From: an uncultured Pelagibacteraceae bacterium
GTDB taxonomy: Bacteria; Pseudomonadota; Alphaproteobacteria; Pelagibacterales; Pelagibacteraceae
NCBI GenBank assembly: GCA_902607805.1
Contig: CACLLR010000005.1
Location: 1-42,441, forward strand
Length of the DNA stretch: 42,441 nucleotides
Reading direction: 5' to 3'
The translations under genes were made by a program, and so were the position numbers. The notes beneath the pieces are model-generated. The model was not told the DNA's origin. It made no database searches and saw only the letters and a program-made list of their open reading frames with translations. Positions within the stretch are counted from its first letter, which is position 1. Each line of letters starts with the position of its first letter. Below, in pieces: positions 8,297 to 19,217 of the stretch.

Positions 8297-10843
8297 GTGA
8301 TTAGATATAATTTTAAGGAAATTGAAAATAAGTGGCAATTATTTTGGAATAAAAATAAATCATTTAAGTCAAAATTAGATAAAAAAAAAAATAAATTCTA
8401 TTGTCTTGAAATGTTTCCTTATCCATCCGGAAAAATACACATGGGGCATGTAAGAAATTATACAATAGGTGATGTATTATCAAGATATAAAATTTTAACT
8501 GGTTTTAATGTACTTCATCCAATGGGTTGGGATGCGTTTGGTATGCCAGCTGAAAATGCTGCAAGAGAAAATAAACTAGATCCTAAAGATTGGACAAATA
8601 AAAATATTTATACAATGAAAACCCAACTTAAAAAATTGGGATTATCAATAGATTGGGATAGAGAAATTTCAACATGTTCTGAAGATTACTATAAACATCA
8701 GCAATTATTTTTTTTAGAACTTTTTGAAAAAGGTCTAGTTTATAGGAAAGAAAATTATGTAAACTGGGATCCTGTAGATGAAACTGTGCTTGCAAACGAA
8801 CAAGTAATAGAAGGTAGAGGTTGGCGGTCAGGTGCACTGGTTGAAAGAAAAAAATTAAATCAGTGGTTTTTTAATATATCAAAATTTTCGCAAGAATTAC
8901 TTGATGGTCTAGAAACTTTGAAATCATGGCCTAATAAGGTTAAAACAATGCAAAAAAATTGGATAGGAAAATCATTTGGTTGCGAAATCGACTTTATAAT
9001 TGAAGGAAAATTACCTATAAAAAAAATTAAGTGCTTTACTACAAGACCAGATACACTTTTCGGATTTTCTTTTTTAGCATTGTCAGTTGATCATGAAATA
9101 TCAAAATTTTATGAAGATAATAAAGATTTTAAATTATTTAAGAATGAATGTTCTAAAACAGGAACAACTGAAGAAGCTATCGCAGTAGGTGAAAAAATAG
9201 GTTTTAAAACAGATTTAATCGCAATAAATCCTTTAAACCCAACACAAAAAGTTCCTGTTTATTTTGCTAACTTTGTATTAATGGATTATGGATTTGGTGC
9301 AGTATTTGGATGTCCTGCACATGATCAAAGAGACTTTGAATTCGCTAAAAAATATAAATTAAAAATTAAAACAGTTGTGAGACCTCACGATGAAGAAGAA
9401 ACTTTTGAAGTAAATGAAGAAGCTTATCCTGGCGCAGGTGTTCTAATCAATTCGGACTTTTTAAATGGCTTAGAAGCACCAGAAAAATCTGTAATTGAAA
9501 CTATTAATATTTTAGAAAAAAAAAAATTAGGAAAAAAACAAATTAATTATAGATTGAAAGATTGGGGAGTATCAAGACAAAGATATTGGGGTTGTCCAAT
9601 ACCAATTGCCTATGATGAAAATGGAAAAACTGTACCTATACCTAGGTCAATGTTACCAGTCAAACTTCCAGAAAATATTAATCTTGGTGTAAAAGGAAAC
9701 CCTCTAGATAGTCAAAATGATTGGAAAAAAATTATAATAAATGGGAAAAAAGTTACTAGAGAAACAGATACTCTAGATACTTTTGTTTGTTCCTCTTGGT
9801 ATTACCTAAGATTTTGCTCACCAAAAGAAAAACAATATGGTTATACTAAAGAAGAAATTGATTACTGGATGCCAGTAGACCAATATATTGGTGGAGTTGA
9901 GCATGCTATTTTACATCTTTTATATTCACGTTTTTTCATGAAAGCATTAGGGTATAAAAATAATGAGTTTAATGTTGATGAACCATTTAAGAGTTTGTTT
10001 ACGCAAGGAATGGTTTGTCATGAAACATATAAAGATAATAATAATAATTGGCTAAGTCCAGAAGAAGTTGATTCAAATGATGGAAAAAAATATTTTAAAA
10101 AAAATAAACCAGATGAAAAAATTATAGTTGGTCCTTCTGAATCTATGTCTAAATCAAAAAAAAATACAATAGATCCTGAGGAAATGATAAATAATTATGG
10201 GGCTGATGCTGTTAGATTATTCATTCTGTCTGATAGTCCACCAGCTAAAGATGTGCAATGGTCAGAGCAGGGCATGATATCATCATACAAATTTATAAAT
10301 AAATTATGGAATATGCATAATTTAATAATGGAAAAATTAAAAGATAATGAAGAAAATAAAAATTTTTCAGAAGATATAAATAAATATACTAATCAGCTAG
10401 TTGATAAAATTAATTTTAACTTAGAAAAATTTAATTATAACGTCATTATTGCAAATTTATATCAAACATATAATTTTCTTAATGAAAAACTTAAATACAA
10501 AATTGATGCTAAAAACCTTAAAAAAAATTATATAAAAATATTAACAATTATGTCTCCGGTTATTCCTCATTTCACATCTGAATGTTTGGAAATTTTAGGA
10601 GAAAATCAATTTCAAAATTGGCCTAAGGTTAATAATAAATACCTAGAAAATGAAATAGTAAATATAGTTATTCAAATTAATGGTAAAAAAAGGGGAGTTA
10701 TAAATGTTAATAAAGATATAAATGAAAGTAATCTTATAAAAGAAATTAAAAAAGATGATAAGCTAAATAAATTTTTTGATGTAAATAAAATTAGCAAAAC
10801 ATTTTTTGTTAAAAATAGACTTATGAACATTTTAATAAAATGA
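8297..10843 (+). CDS. leuS: Leucyl-tRNA synthetase
   Basis: [20 protein letters not shown] (HIGH), [18 protein letters not shown] (KMSKS), 848 aa; GTG start. Confidence 0.99.
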   Translation: MIRYNFKEIENKWQLFWNKNKSFKSKLDKKKNKFYCLEMFPYPSGKIHMGHVRNYTIGDVLSRYKILTGFNVLHPMGWDAFGMPAENAARENKLDPKDWTNKNIYTMKTQLKKLGLSIDWDREISTCSEDYYKHQQLFFLELFEKGLVYRKENYVNWDPVDETVLANEQVIEGRGWRSGALVERKKLNQWFFNISKFSQELLDGLETLKSWPNKVKTMQKNWIGKSFGCEIDFIIEGKLPIKKIKCFTTRPDTLFGFSFLALSVDHEISKFYEDNKDFKLFKNECSKTGTTEEAIAVGEKIGFKTDLIAINPLNPTQKVPVYFANFVLMDYGFGAVFGCPAHDQRDFEFAKKYKLKIKTVVRPHDEEETFEVNEEAYPGAGVLINSDFLNGLEAPEKSVIETINILEKKKLGKKQINYRLKDWGVSRQRYWGCPIPIAYDENGKTVPIPRSMLPVKLPENINLGVKGNPLDSQNDWKKIIINGKKVTRETDTLDTFVCSSWYYLRFCSPKEKQYGYTKEEIDYWMPVDQYIGGVEHAILHLLYSRFFMKALGYKNNEFNVDEPFKSLFTQGMVCHETYKDNNNNWLSPEEVDSNDGKKYFKKNKPDEKIIVGPSESMSKSKKNTIDPEEMINNYGADAVRLFILSDSPPAKDVQWSEQGMISSYKFINKLWNMHNLIMEKLKDNEENKNFSEDINKYTNQLVDKINFNLEKFNYNVIIANLYQTYNFLNEKLKYKIDAKNLKKNYIKILTIMSPVIPHFTSECLEILGENQFQNWPKVNNKYLENEIVNIVIQINGKKRGVINVNKDINESNLIKEIKKDDKLNKFFDVNKISKTFFVKNRLMNILIK

Positions 10844-11296
10844 AAAAAATAAAATTAATATTTTTACTTACTATATTTCTTGCATTTAATAATTGTGGAT
10901 ATGTACCTTTGTTATCTAATAACAATTATGATTTTTCTATTCAAGATATTGAAATTAAAGGGGATAAATATTTAGGAACAAAAATTTCTAATAAGTTTGA
11001 AATTTTTCAAAATAAAGAAAGTAATAAAATTTTTAATCTAGAAATTAATACAAATTTGTTAAAAGTCATTTCTTCTAAAGACACTAAGGGTAATCCAAAA
11101 ACATTTTCTATTGAAATAGTATGTGAAGTAAAAATTAATAATAATAATGTTAAAAAAATATTTAAATTTAATGAAAATGCAACTTACAACAACTCTTCAA
11201 GTAAATTTAAACTTAAAAAAAAATGAAAATAAAATTATTGAAAATTTAATTGAAAATATCTCAATAGATATAATGAATTCATTGCAGACATTTTAG
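10840..11296 (+). CDS. lptE: LptE-like LPS-assembly lipoprotein, frameshifted at A9 (11215-11223)
   Basis: Lipoprotein signal [20 protein letters not shown] located between leuS and holA; removing one A extends the [36 protein letters not shown]. Confidence 0.75.
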
Positions 11297-11298
11297 TT

Positions 11299-12280
11299 AT
11301 GATAGTAAAAACTTTTGAATTATCAAAAAAAGAAAATTTTAATAGTTCAATTTTTCTTTTATATGGCGTAAATGAAGGATTTAAAAATGAAATAATTGAA
11401 AAATATTTTATTAATAATTTAAAAGTTAATGTTGAAAGATATGAAGAAAATGAAATCTTAAATAATGATGATTTTATCTCTGGCTTAATGAATAAGTCAC
11501 TATTTGAGAATGAAAAATTAATAATTATATCAAGATTAAGTGAAAAAATTCTAAAAATTATTGAATTAATAATAGAAAAAAAAATATCAGGTGTAACATT
11601 AATTTTAAATTCTAAAAGTTTAGATAAAAAATCAAAATTAAGAAATTTTTTTGAGAAAGACAAAAATTTAGTGTGTATACCATTTTATGAAGATGACAAA
11701 AAAACATTGATATCATTAGCAAATTCTTATTTTAGGGCTGAAAAAAAATCAATTTCTAATGAAGCTATTAGTATTCTAATTGATAGATGCAATGGGGATA
11801 GAAAAAATTTATATAATGAATTAAATAAATTAACACTTTACCTAGGTGAAAGAAATAAAATTAATACTGAAGATGTAGTTATATTGACCAATCTTTCTGA
11901 AAACTTTAGCGTGGCAGAACTAGTAGATAACTGTTTATCAAAAAACTCTACAAGAACTATAAAAATTTTAAATGAAAATATTTTTTCTGCTGATGATAGT
12001 ATTATAATAATTCGAAGCCTACTATCTAAATCTAAAAGAATACTTTCCCTAAAAAAAGATTTTGCTAATAAATCAAACGTAGATCAAATTATTTTATCAT
12101 ATAAACCTCCTATTTTCTGGAAAGAAAAAGAAGTTGTTAAAAAAACAATTACAAAAATGGTCTATTGATGATGCAGAAAAATTAATTTTTAAAATAAATG
12201 ATATTGAATTAATGGCAAAAAAAAACCAAGAAAATTCAATAAATATTATTTCAGACTTTATACTAGAAACTTCAAGATAA
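11299..12280 (+). CDS. holA: DNA polymerase III delta subunit HolA, frameshifted at A7 (12139-12145)
   Basis: IFLLYGVNEGFKNEII, DRCNGDRKNLYNELNKLTLY; removing one A gives VVKKQLQKWSIDDAEKLIFKINDIELMAKKNQENSINIISDFILETSR*. Confidence 0.88.
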
Positions 12281-12284
12281 ATTT

Positions 12285-13136
12285 TTAATAATTTGCTTTA
12301 ATTACTGATATTAGTCTATTTAATTGATCAGAATTTTTGTACTCAAAAGTTAATTGTCCTGAATGATTTTTTTTATTTTTTATCACTGTTTTTATTCCAA
12401 TCTTTTCTTCTAAATTATCTTCAATATTTTTTATATTTGGATCTTTAGTTGTAGCTTTTATTTTATTGCCACTTCTTAAAATTCTTACAAGACTTTCTGC
12501 TTGTCTTACTGATAATTTTTTATTCACAATTTTTTTTGCCAAAAAAATCGAATTTTCTATACCTACTAAAATTTTTGCATGACCTTGTGTAAGATTTCCT
12601 TGCTCTATTAAATAAACTACTTCCTTTGGTAACGAAAGTAATCGTAGTGAATTAGCTATATAAGATCTACTTTTTCCTATAAACTTAGAAACTTTTTCCT
12701 GATCATAATTAAACTCATTTATTAATTTATTATAACCTTCTGCTTCCTCTATAGGATTTAGATCCTTTCTTTGAACATTTTCTACAATGGCAAATTCTAA
12801 AGATTTTAAATTATCCGCATCAATTATCACAGCAGGGACCTCGTGTAGACCTGCACTTTGAGCAGCATGCCATCTTCTTTCTCCCGCTATTAGTTCATAC
12901 TTGTCATTTTGATCTTCAGATTTTCTAACTATTAAAGGTTGGATTATTCCTCTTTCTTTTATAGAATTTGTTAGCTCTTCTAAACTTTCTTTTTCAAAAG
13001 TTTTTCTAGGTTGATATTTATTTGGTATGATTGAACTGATTGAAATCTTATTATTTGTAAATTTAATGTTACTATCACCTATTAAAGATGACAATCCTCT
13101 ACCAAGTCCTTTTTTAGTCTTAAATGGATTCATCAT
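12285..13136 (-). CDS. parB: Chromosome partitioning protein ParB
   Basis: KKGLGRGLSSLIGD, NKYQPRKTFEKESLEELTNSIKERGIIQPLIVR, YELIAGERRWHAAQSAG, HTH region ARNOLD LTQGHAKIL. Confidence 0.98.
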   Translation of the reverse strand: MMNPFKTKKGLGRGLSSLIGDSNIKFTNNKISISSIIPNKYQPRKTFEKESLEELTNSIKERGIIQPLIVRKSEDQNDKYELIAGERRWHAAQSAGLHEVPAVIIDADNLKSLEFAIVENVQRKDLNPIEEAEGYNKLINEFNYDQEKVSKFIGKSRSYIANSLRLLSLPKEVVYLIEQGNLTQGHAKILVGIENSIFLAKKIVNKKLSVRQAESLVRILRSGNKIKATTKDPNIKNIEDNLEEKIGIKTVIKNKKNHSGQLTFEYKNSDQLNRLISVIKANY

Positions 13137-13933
13137 GCAGCACTTTCCACAGGTTTATCTTGATTTAGAAATTCATCTGTAAAACTAAAATAAGCCTTAC
13201 TTCCTGGACAAGCTTTATCATAAAGCAGTACAGGAACTCCATGTGATGGTGCTTCAGACAATCTAACGTTTCTTGGAACCACTGTGGAATAAACTTTTTC
13301 TTTAAAATAATTTCTAGCTTCTTGTTCTACCTCTCTAGACAACTTATTTCTCTTATCATACATCGTAAGTAGGATGCCTCTTATCTCTAGAGATGCGTTT
13401 AAACTGGATTTGACCCTTTCAATCGTCTTCATAAGTTGAGTAAGACCTTCAAGTGCAAAGAATTCTGTTTGTAGTGGGACCACAAGAGACCCTGATGCAA
13501 CCAATGCCATAATTGTTAAAAGACTTAAGGATGGAGGACAGTCAATAAGTATATAATCATATGATGCTCCAGAATCATTTAAAATAGAGGTTAATTCGTC
13601 CTTCAATTTGAAGGCTCTCCTGCTATCTCCGGCTGTTTCAACCTCTAAACCTGAAAGATCTACATTTGAAGTAACTAAATTTAGATTTTCAAACTTTGTA
13701 AATTGGATTACCTCAGAAATTTTTTTATTTCCATTCAAAACACTATAAATTGTTTTCTCAGAATTTTCTGTATTTGATAATCCAAGACCCGTTGTAGCAT
13801 TTCCTTGTGGGTCAAGATCAATTACTAAAATTTTTTTGCCTTTCATGGATAAACCTGCTGCCAAATTTATTACAGTAGTAGTTTTACCTACTCCACCTTT
13901 TTGATTTATTACAGAAATAATTTTATTATCCAT
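13133..13933 (-). CDS. parA: Chromosome partitioning ATPase ParA
   Basis: NQKGGVGKTTTVINLAAGLS deviant Walker A, DLDPQGNATTGLG, IDCPPSLSLLTIMAL. Confidence 0.98.
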   Translation of the reverse strand: MDNKIISVINQKGGVGKTTTVINLAAGLSMKGKKILVIDLDPQGNATTGLGLSNTENSEKTIYSVLNGNKKISEVIQFTKFENLNLVTSNVDLSGLEVETAGDSRRAFKLKDELTSILNDSGASYDYILIDCPPSLSLLTIMALVASGSLVVPLQTEFFALEGLTQLMKTIERVKSSLNASLEIRGILLTMYDKRNKLSREVEQEARNYFKEKVYSTVVPRNVRLSEAPSHGVPVLLYDKACPGSKAYFSFTDEFLNQDKPVESAA

Positions 13934-14567
13934 TTATTTTTAAATTTGAAATCTTTACAATTAATGACTCTTCATTTGTTAAACTTTCTTTTTCTTCATA
14001 ATCAAATTTCCATTTCTTTAAAGCATCTTTTAAAATTTTCTTTCCACTTTTTCCTAAAAATAAAATTATATATTTAAATTTTATAAAATTTTTTGAAGCT
14101 ATTTCTAAAATTACTGGTAAAGGTTTGAACGCTCTTGAAATTATAATGTCAGTTTGTAAATTTTTTTCTTCAAAAATATTTTTCTGATGAATTTCTGTAT
14201 TTAGTTTTAATTTTTTTGATATTTCTTTTAAGAAATTACTTTTATGATAGCTTTTTTCATAGAAAATCACCTTAAATAGAGGTTTTTTGGGTTTCATTAA
14301 AATAGCTAAAACTATACCAGGAAGCCCTGCTCCTGATCCTAAATCTGTACATACTTTAACATCATTTTTTTCAATAAAATCAATTATTTGTGCACTATCT
14401 TCAATATGTCTTGTATTTATTGACTTTTCTGTACTTGATCCTATTAGATTTATCTCTTTATTTTTTTCTAAAATTGATAAAATGTATTTGTTAAGGTCAT
14501 CCAATGTTTCACGTGAAACACCATGAAAACCATATTTTGATTTTTTTATAAAATTCGAATCAATCAA
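13926..14567 (-). CDS. rsmG: 16S rRNA (guanine-N7) methyltransferase RsmG (GidB)
   Basis: [37 protein letters not shown]; position between parA and mnmG. Confidence 0.97.
   Translation of the reverse strand: MIDSNFIKKSKYGFHGVSRETLDDLNKYILSILEKNKEINLIGSSTEKSINTRHIEDSAQIIDFIEKNDVKVCTDLGSGAGLPGIVLAILMKPKKPLFKVIFYEKSYHKSNFLKEISKKLKLNTEIHQKNIFEEKNLQTDIIISRAFKPLPVILEIASKNFIKFKYIILFLGKSGKKILKDALKKWKFDYEEKESLTNEESLIVKISNLKING
14505..14520. promoter_or_regulatory. parS: parS centromere-like site (perfect)
   Basis: TGTTTCACGTGAAACA, an exact match to the classical 16-bp parS palindrome, inside rsmG encoding VSRET. Confidence 0.95.
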
Positions 14568-16435
14568 GCTATATGCTTAATAGACTTTCTTTTGAGATGA
14601 GACAACAAAATATATACTGCAGCCGGAGTAATTCCATCTATTCTTAATGCTTGACCCATAGTTTTAGGCCTTATTTTCTTGAATTTTGATTTAACTTCGT
14701 TAGAAAGTCCTGAAAAACTGTCATAGTCCACATTTTCTGGGATAATAAGATTTTCATCTCTTTTAAATGCTAAAATATCGGCATTTTGTTTCTTTAAATA
14801 TCCTCTATAATGGGAATTTATCTCTAACTGTTCATCTATTTCACGTGAAACATGCTTAATCTCTGGCCAAATTTCTCGTATTTTGGACATATCTACTGAT
14901 TTTTGGCTCAAAATCTGATTTGCATTACGAATAGCACCATCTTTTGCAATATTTACACCAAATTTTGCAACTTTTGTTGGTGTAATTATAAGTTTATCCA
15001 TTTTATCTTGAATTTTCTTAAGTTTTGAATGCTTCTCTTTATATATATTTTTTCTTTTTTCATGTACTAAACCTATCGCTATTCCTTTTGGAGTAAGTCT
15101 AATATCTGCGTTATCCGATCTCAAAGAAAGTCTATATTCAGCTCTTGAAGTAAACATTCTATATGGCTCAGCAACTCCTTTTGTAACGAGATCGTCAATC
15201 ATTACCCCAATATATGCTTCAGATCTGTCTAAAATAAATGGTTCATTGCCCTTAAATGAAAGAGCTGCATTAATTCCAGCTATAATTCCTTGAGCAGCTG
15301 CTTCTTCATATCCTGTAGTTCCATTAATTTGACCTGCCAAATATAAATTTTTAATTTTTTTAGTCTCCAAGGTCAAAAATAGCTCCCTGGGATCTACATA
15401 ATCATACTCTATAGCATAACCGGGTCTTAATATTTTGACATTCTCTAAACCATTGATTTTACTACATATTTCTTGTTGTACATCAGATGGAAGGGAAGTG
15501 GAGATGCCATTTGGATAAATTGATATATCATTTAGACCTTCGGGTTCTAAAAAAATTTGATGCTTTGTCTTATCAGTAAATTTTATAATCTTATCCTCTA
15601 TAGAGGGACAATATCGTGGACCTACTCCTTTGATGCTGCCTGAGTACATAGCACTTCTTTTAATATTTTTTGATATTATTTTATGAACCGACTCATTCGT
15701 ATAAGTAATCCTACATGAAATTTGTTTGCTAAAACGTTTTTTTGTTAAGAAAGAAAAAAAATATGGATCGTCATCTGCATATTGCTCTTCTAAATTTTGA
15801 AAATTAATTGTTCTAGAATCCAGTCTTGGTGGTGTACCAGTTTTTAATCTTCCAATATTAAAATTATATTTTTGTAATTGTTCAGTTAAACCTGTTGTTG
15901 GTTTCTCATTATAACGACCAGCTGGAGTTTGTTGATCACCTACATGTATCAAACCATTCAAAAAAGTGCCGGTTGTCAGTATTATCTTGGATGTTATTAT
16001 TTTTTTTCCTGAATTAGTTATAAAACCATTTATGCTATTTTTATCAAATATAAACTTAATTACAGGATCAGAAAAAACGCTTAGATTACAGTAGTTTAGA
16101 AGTTTTTCTTGCATATATTTTTTATATAATGATCTATCACTTTGTGTACGAGGTCCTCTTACTGCAGGACCTCTGCTTCTATTTAAAAGTCTAAATTGTA
16201 TCCCTGATTTATCAGCTACGTCACCCATAACCCCATCTAATGCATCTATTTCTCTTACCAGATGACCTTTGCCCAAACCGCCTATTGCTGGGTTACAAGA
16301 CATCTCACCTATGGTCTCAATGCTATGTGTAAATAAAGCAGTGTTGACTCCTAATCTAGCGGATGCTGTTGCTGCTTCACATCCTGCGTGGCCTCCACCA
16401 ATTACTACAACATCAAATTTTTTATCGTTTTCCAT
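14564..16435 (-). CDS. mnmG: tRNA uridine 5-carboxymethylaminomethyl modification enzyme MnmG (GidA)
   Basis: [59 protein letters not shown]. Confidence 0.99.
   Translation of the reverse strand: MENDKKFDVVVIGGGHAGCEAATASARLGVNTALFTHSIETIGEMSCNPAIGGLGKGHLVREIDALDGVMGDVADKSGIQFRLLNRSRGPAVRGPRTQSDRSLYKKYMQEKLLNYCNLSVFSDPVIKFIFDKNSINGFITNSGKKIITSKIILTTGTFLNGLIHVGDQQTPAGRYNEKPTTGLTEQLQKYNFNIGRLKTGTPPRLDSRTINFQNLEEQYADDDPYFFSFLTKKRFSKQISCRITYTNESVHKIISKNIKRSAMYSGSIKGVGPRYCPSIEDKIIKFTDKTKHQIFLEPEGLNDISIYPNGISTSLPSDVQQEICSKINGLENVKILRPGYAIEYDYVDPRELFLTLETKKIKNLYLAGQINGTTGYEEAAAQGIIAGINAALSFKGNEPFILDRSEAYIGVMIDDLVTKGVAEPYRMFTSRAEYRLSLRSDNADIRLTPKGIAIGLVHEKRKNIYKEKHSKLKKIQDKMDKLIITPTKVAKFGVNIAKDGAIRNANQILSQKSVDMSKIREIWPEIKHVSREIDEQLEINSHYRGYLKKQNADILAFKRDENLIIPENVDYDSFSGLSNEVKSKFKKIRPKTMGQALRIDGITPAAVYILLSHLKRKSIKHIA
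14837..14852. promoter_or_regulatory. parS: parS-like site (one mismatch)
   Basis: TATTTCACGTGAAACA versus TGTTTCACGTGAAACA; inside mnmG, about 330 bp from the perfect site. Confidence 0.85.
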
Positions 16436-16552
16436 ATGATAAATTTATAATTGATTGTAATATTTACAAGATATCTATAAATAATTGTAAAAAAGCCTTA
16501 TTTTCCAACAAAAAATGAAAAGAAATGACCAAATATCCAGTAAAATTGCTAT

Positions 16553-17883
16553 TTATTTACCTATACAAAAATCGTTGAAAATACTACCTAATATCTCTTC
16601 TACATCAACTTTACCAACAATCTTTCCTAAATGCCGTGTAGCTAATCGAAGATCTTCAGCAGCTTTATCAAAATCTTCTTCAGCATTTTTGTTTTTGAAA
16701 TTATCTAAATGATAAATACATTTTTTTAAATGTTCTCTATGTCTTTCTCTAGTTATAAAAATTTCTCCTGAACTATTAAATTGATTTTTTAATTTATTCT
16801 TAATTTCGTAAATTAGTTGATCAACATTTTTTTCATTTTTTATTGATATATAAATTGGATGATATTTTTTAAAATCTTTAACAATATTTTTTATTCCAAG
16901 ATCAGATTTATTAATTACTAAAATAGACTTATCAGATACTAAATCCTTCAAAAACCCAGTAAAATCAACATTTTTAGGCTCTATAACTACTATGTTCAAA
17001 TCTGCATCATCTGCTTTTTTAATGCTAATTTAATACCTTTTTTTTCAATTTCATCTTTAGAATCTCTAATTCCAGCTGTATCAGAAACTACTACTGGATA
17101 ACCATTAATGTTTAGATGTGCTTCTATAACATCTCTTGTTGTGCCGGCAATTTCAGAAACTATTGCAACTTCTCTTCTTGATAAATAGTTTAACAAACTA
17201 GATTTGCCAGCATTGGAAGGGCCAACAATTGCTATCTTAAATCCCTCTCTTATTCTTTCTCCTACTTTTTCATCTTCTAAAGTTTTTAAAATTTCTAATT
17301 TAATTTTTTCTGAATTTAATTTTATATTTTTCAATATATCTTTAGGGAGATCATCATCTGGAAAATCAATTTTTGCCTCAACGTTAGATAAAATCTTTAA
17401 TAAACCTTCACGCCACTCATTAAATTTCTTATGACTTGCTCCAGACATTATTTTTATTGCTTGTTTTCTTTGAATTTCAGTTTCAGCAGCAATAAGATCT
17501 CCTATGCTTTCAGCTTTAAGTAAATTTATTTTATTATTTTGAAACGCAAGCTTAGTGAATTCTCCTGGCTCTGCTAATCTACAATTTTCAACTTTAGAAA
17601 TTGAATTTTGTAGCTCTTCAATCACAGCTCTACTACCATGTACGTGAAATTCGACCAAATCTTCGCCTGTATAGCTCTCAGGCCCAGGAAACCATATAAC
17701 CATGCCTTGATCAATAAGCTCATTTGTGTTGATTTTATTGATGTTTTTTAGCGTTGCTTTTCTTGGCTCAGGAAAGTCACCGGTAGTAAGTTTTTTAACA
17801 ACATTCTTAGCTTCAGATCCAGAAACTCTAACTACTGAAATGCCAGATATGCCAGGCCCAGATGATAAGGCGTATATTGTCAT
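16553..17883 (-). CDS. mnmE: tRNA modification GTPase MnmE, frameshifted at T6 (17015-17020)
   Basis: TIYALSSGPGISGISVVRVSG, GPSNAGKSSLLNYLSRREVAIVSEIAGTTRD, C-terminal FCIGK; adding one A on the coding strand gives LALKKADDADLNIVVIEPK, joining ORFs 16996-17883 and 16553-16999. Confidence 0.95.
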
Positions 17884-17960
17884 TTTTAGATTATATATAT
17901 AATAAAATTTTTTACATATAATTTTATTTATTATTTTAGCATAAAAATAGTTAAAAATTA

Positions 17961-19217
17961 TTACAAATTATTTGAATTAAGAAATTTACTAAATTTTATT
18001 AATTTATTTGAGTACTTATCAAACAAATTTACTGAAGTATTATAAATAGGTTTCCTTGCTTGAAATGCGCTGGCTGTTTGGATAGGAAATTTATTAAACT
18101 TATAAAATTCATAACACGATTTATCTTCGTTTAATTCACAATATTCTATTAACTTTTTTATTTCATATTTAGAGTCATTCACTAATTTCTCATATTCTAA
18201 TTCATATATTTCATCTGAAAATTTTTCTTTCCAAAATTCAGTTAATTCTAAATAATACTTATAATATAATATTATGTCTTCTTCATCATTAGTCCAATTC
18301 ATTGTCATTTCATTAAAGTTATTTTTAAAAATAGATAAGAAATTATCTTTTAAATTTCTTTTACATATAATTATTTTACAATTTGGAAAAAAAACTTTTA
18401 ATAAACCTATCCATTTAAAATTTTGAAGCATTTTATCTGTTAAGACTTTTTTTGAACTTAAATGTAAAGAATACATTTCATTATAATCAAACGCTATTCT
18501 GTTAACTTTATTTTCAACTTGTTCTTTAATTTTTAATTTATTCAATTGATAATTTGATAAGAAATACTTATTTATTATTTTTGGTATAAATTGCAATTCG
18601 CCGCCTGAATAAACGTCTTTATGCGCAGATATAATTTGTTCAATTAATGTTGTTCCTGATCTTGGTAGCCCACAAATAAATAGTGGTTTTAAATTATTAT
18701 TATTTTTATTTCTTTTAGAAAAATCTATTTCCTTAAAAACACTTAAAATTTGATTAAAATGATCAGAAATTATAGAAAAATCAAAATTAGTTATTTTTTT
18801 TTTTGCTGAATTACCCAAGTTATAATAATAATGTGATTTTTCAAAATCTTCTAAATCAGCATAAGCTTTACCTAATGCAAAACTCAATTCTATTTTTCCA
18901 CTTTCATTTATATTATTTTCTAAAATTAATTTTTCCATTTCTTTGAGGTTTTCATTGTTTTCTTTATAATTGTTAAGTGAACTTACTAGTCTGTGCGCCA
19001 CACAATTATTTGGATCAATTTCTATAATTTTTTTATATGTTAATAATGATTTTTCAAATTTTCCAATTGATCTATAAGCTCCAGCTAGATTTATTAAGAC
19101 CTCAATATTATTTTTAAAATTCCCATTTAATGTTTCAAAAATTTCTATTGCTTTATTAAAATTGTTTATTTTAGTTAACGATTGACCCTTTGAAATATTA
19201 TCTTTTAAAGTATCCAT
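17961..19217 (-). CDS. TPR-repeat sulfotransferase
   Basis: N-terminal TPR-like helices (AIEIFETLNGNFKNNIEVLINLAGAYRSIGKFEKSLLTYKKIIEIDPNN) and PAPS-binding LFICGLPRSGTTLIEQIISAHKDVYSGGEL. Confidence 0.88.
   Translation of the reverse strand: MDTLKDNISKGQSLTKINNFNKAIEIFETLNGNFKNNIEVLINLAGAYRSIGKFEKSLLTYKKIIEIDPNNCVAHRLVSSLNNYKENNENLKEMEKLILENNINESGKIELSFALGKAYADLEDFEKSHYYYNLGNSAKKKITNFDFSIISDHFNQILSVFKEIDFSKRNKNNNNLKPLFICGLPRSGTTLIEQIISAHKDVYSGGELQFIPKIINKYFLSNYQLNKLKIKEQVENKVNRIAFDYNEMYSLHLSSKKVLTDKMLQNFKWIGLLKVFFPNCKIIICKRNLKDNFLSIFKNNFNEMTMNWTNDEEDIILYYKYYLELTEFWKEKFSDEIYELEYEKLVNDSKYEIKKLIEYCELNEDKSCYEFYKFNKFPIQTASAFQARKPIYNTSVNLFDKYSNKLIKFSKFLNSNNL

Noticed and set aside
11235-11663. 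142-aa minus-strand ORF overlapping lptE/holA
   Set aside because: Antisense to holA, Phe/Ser/Ile-rich with no recognizable motif.
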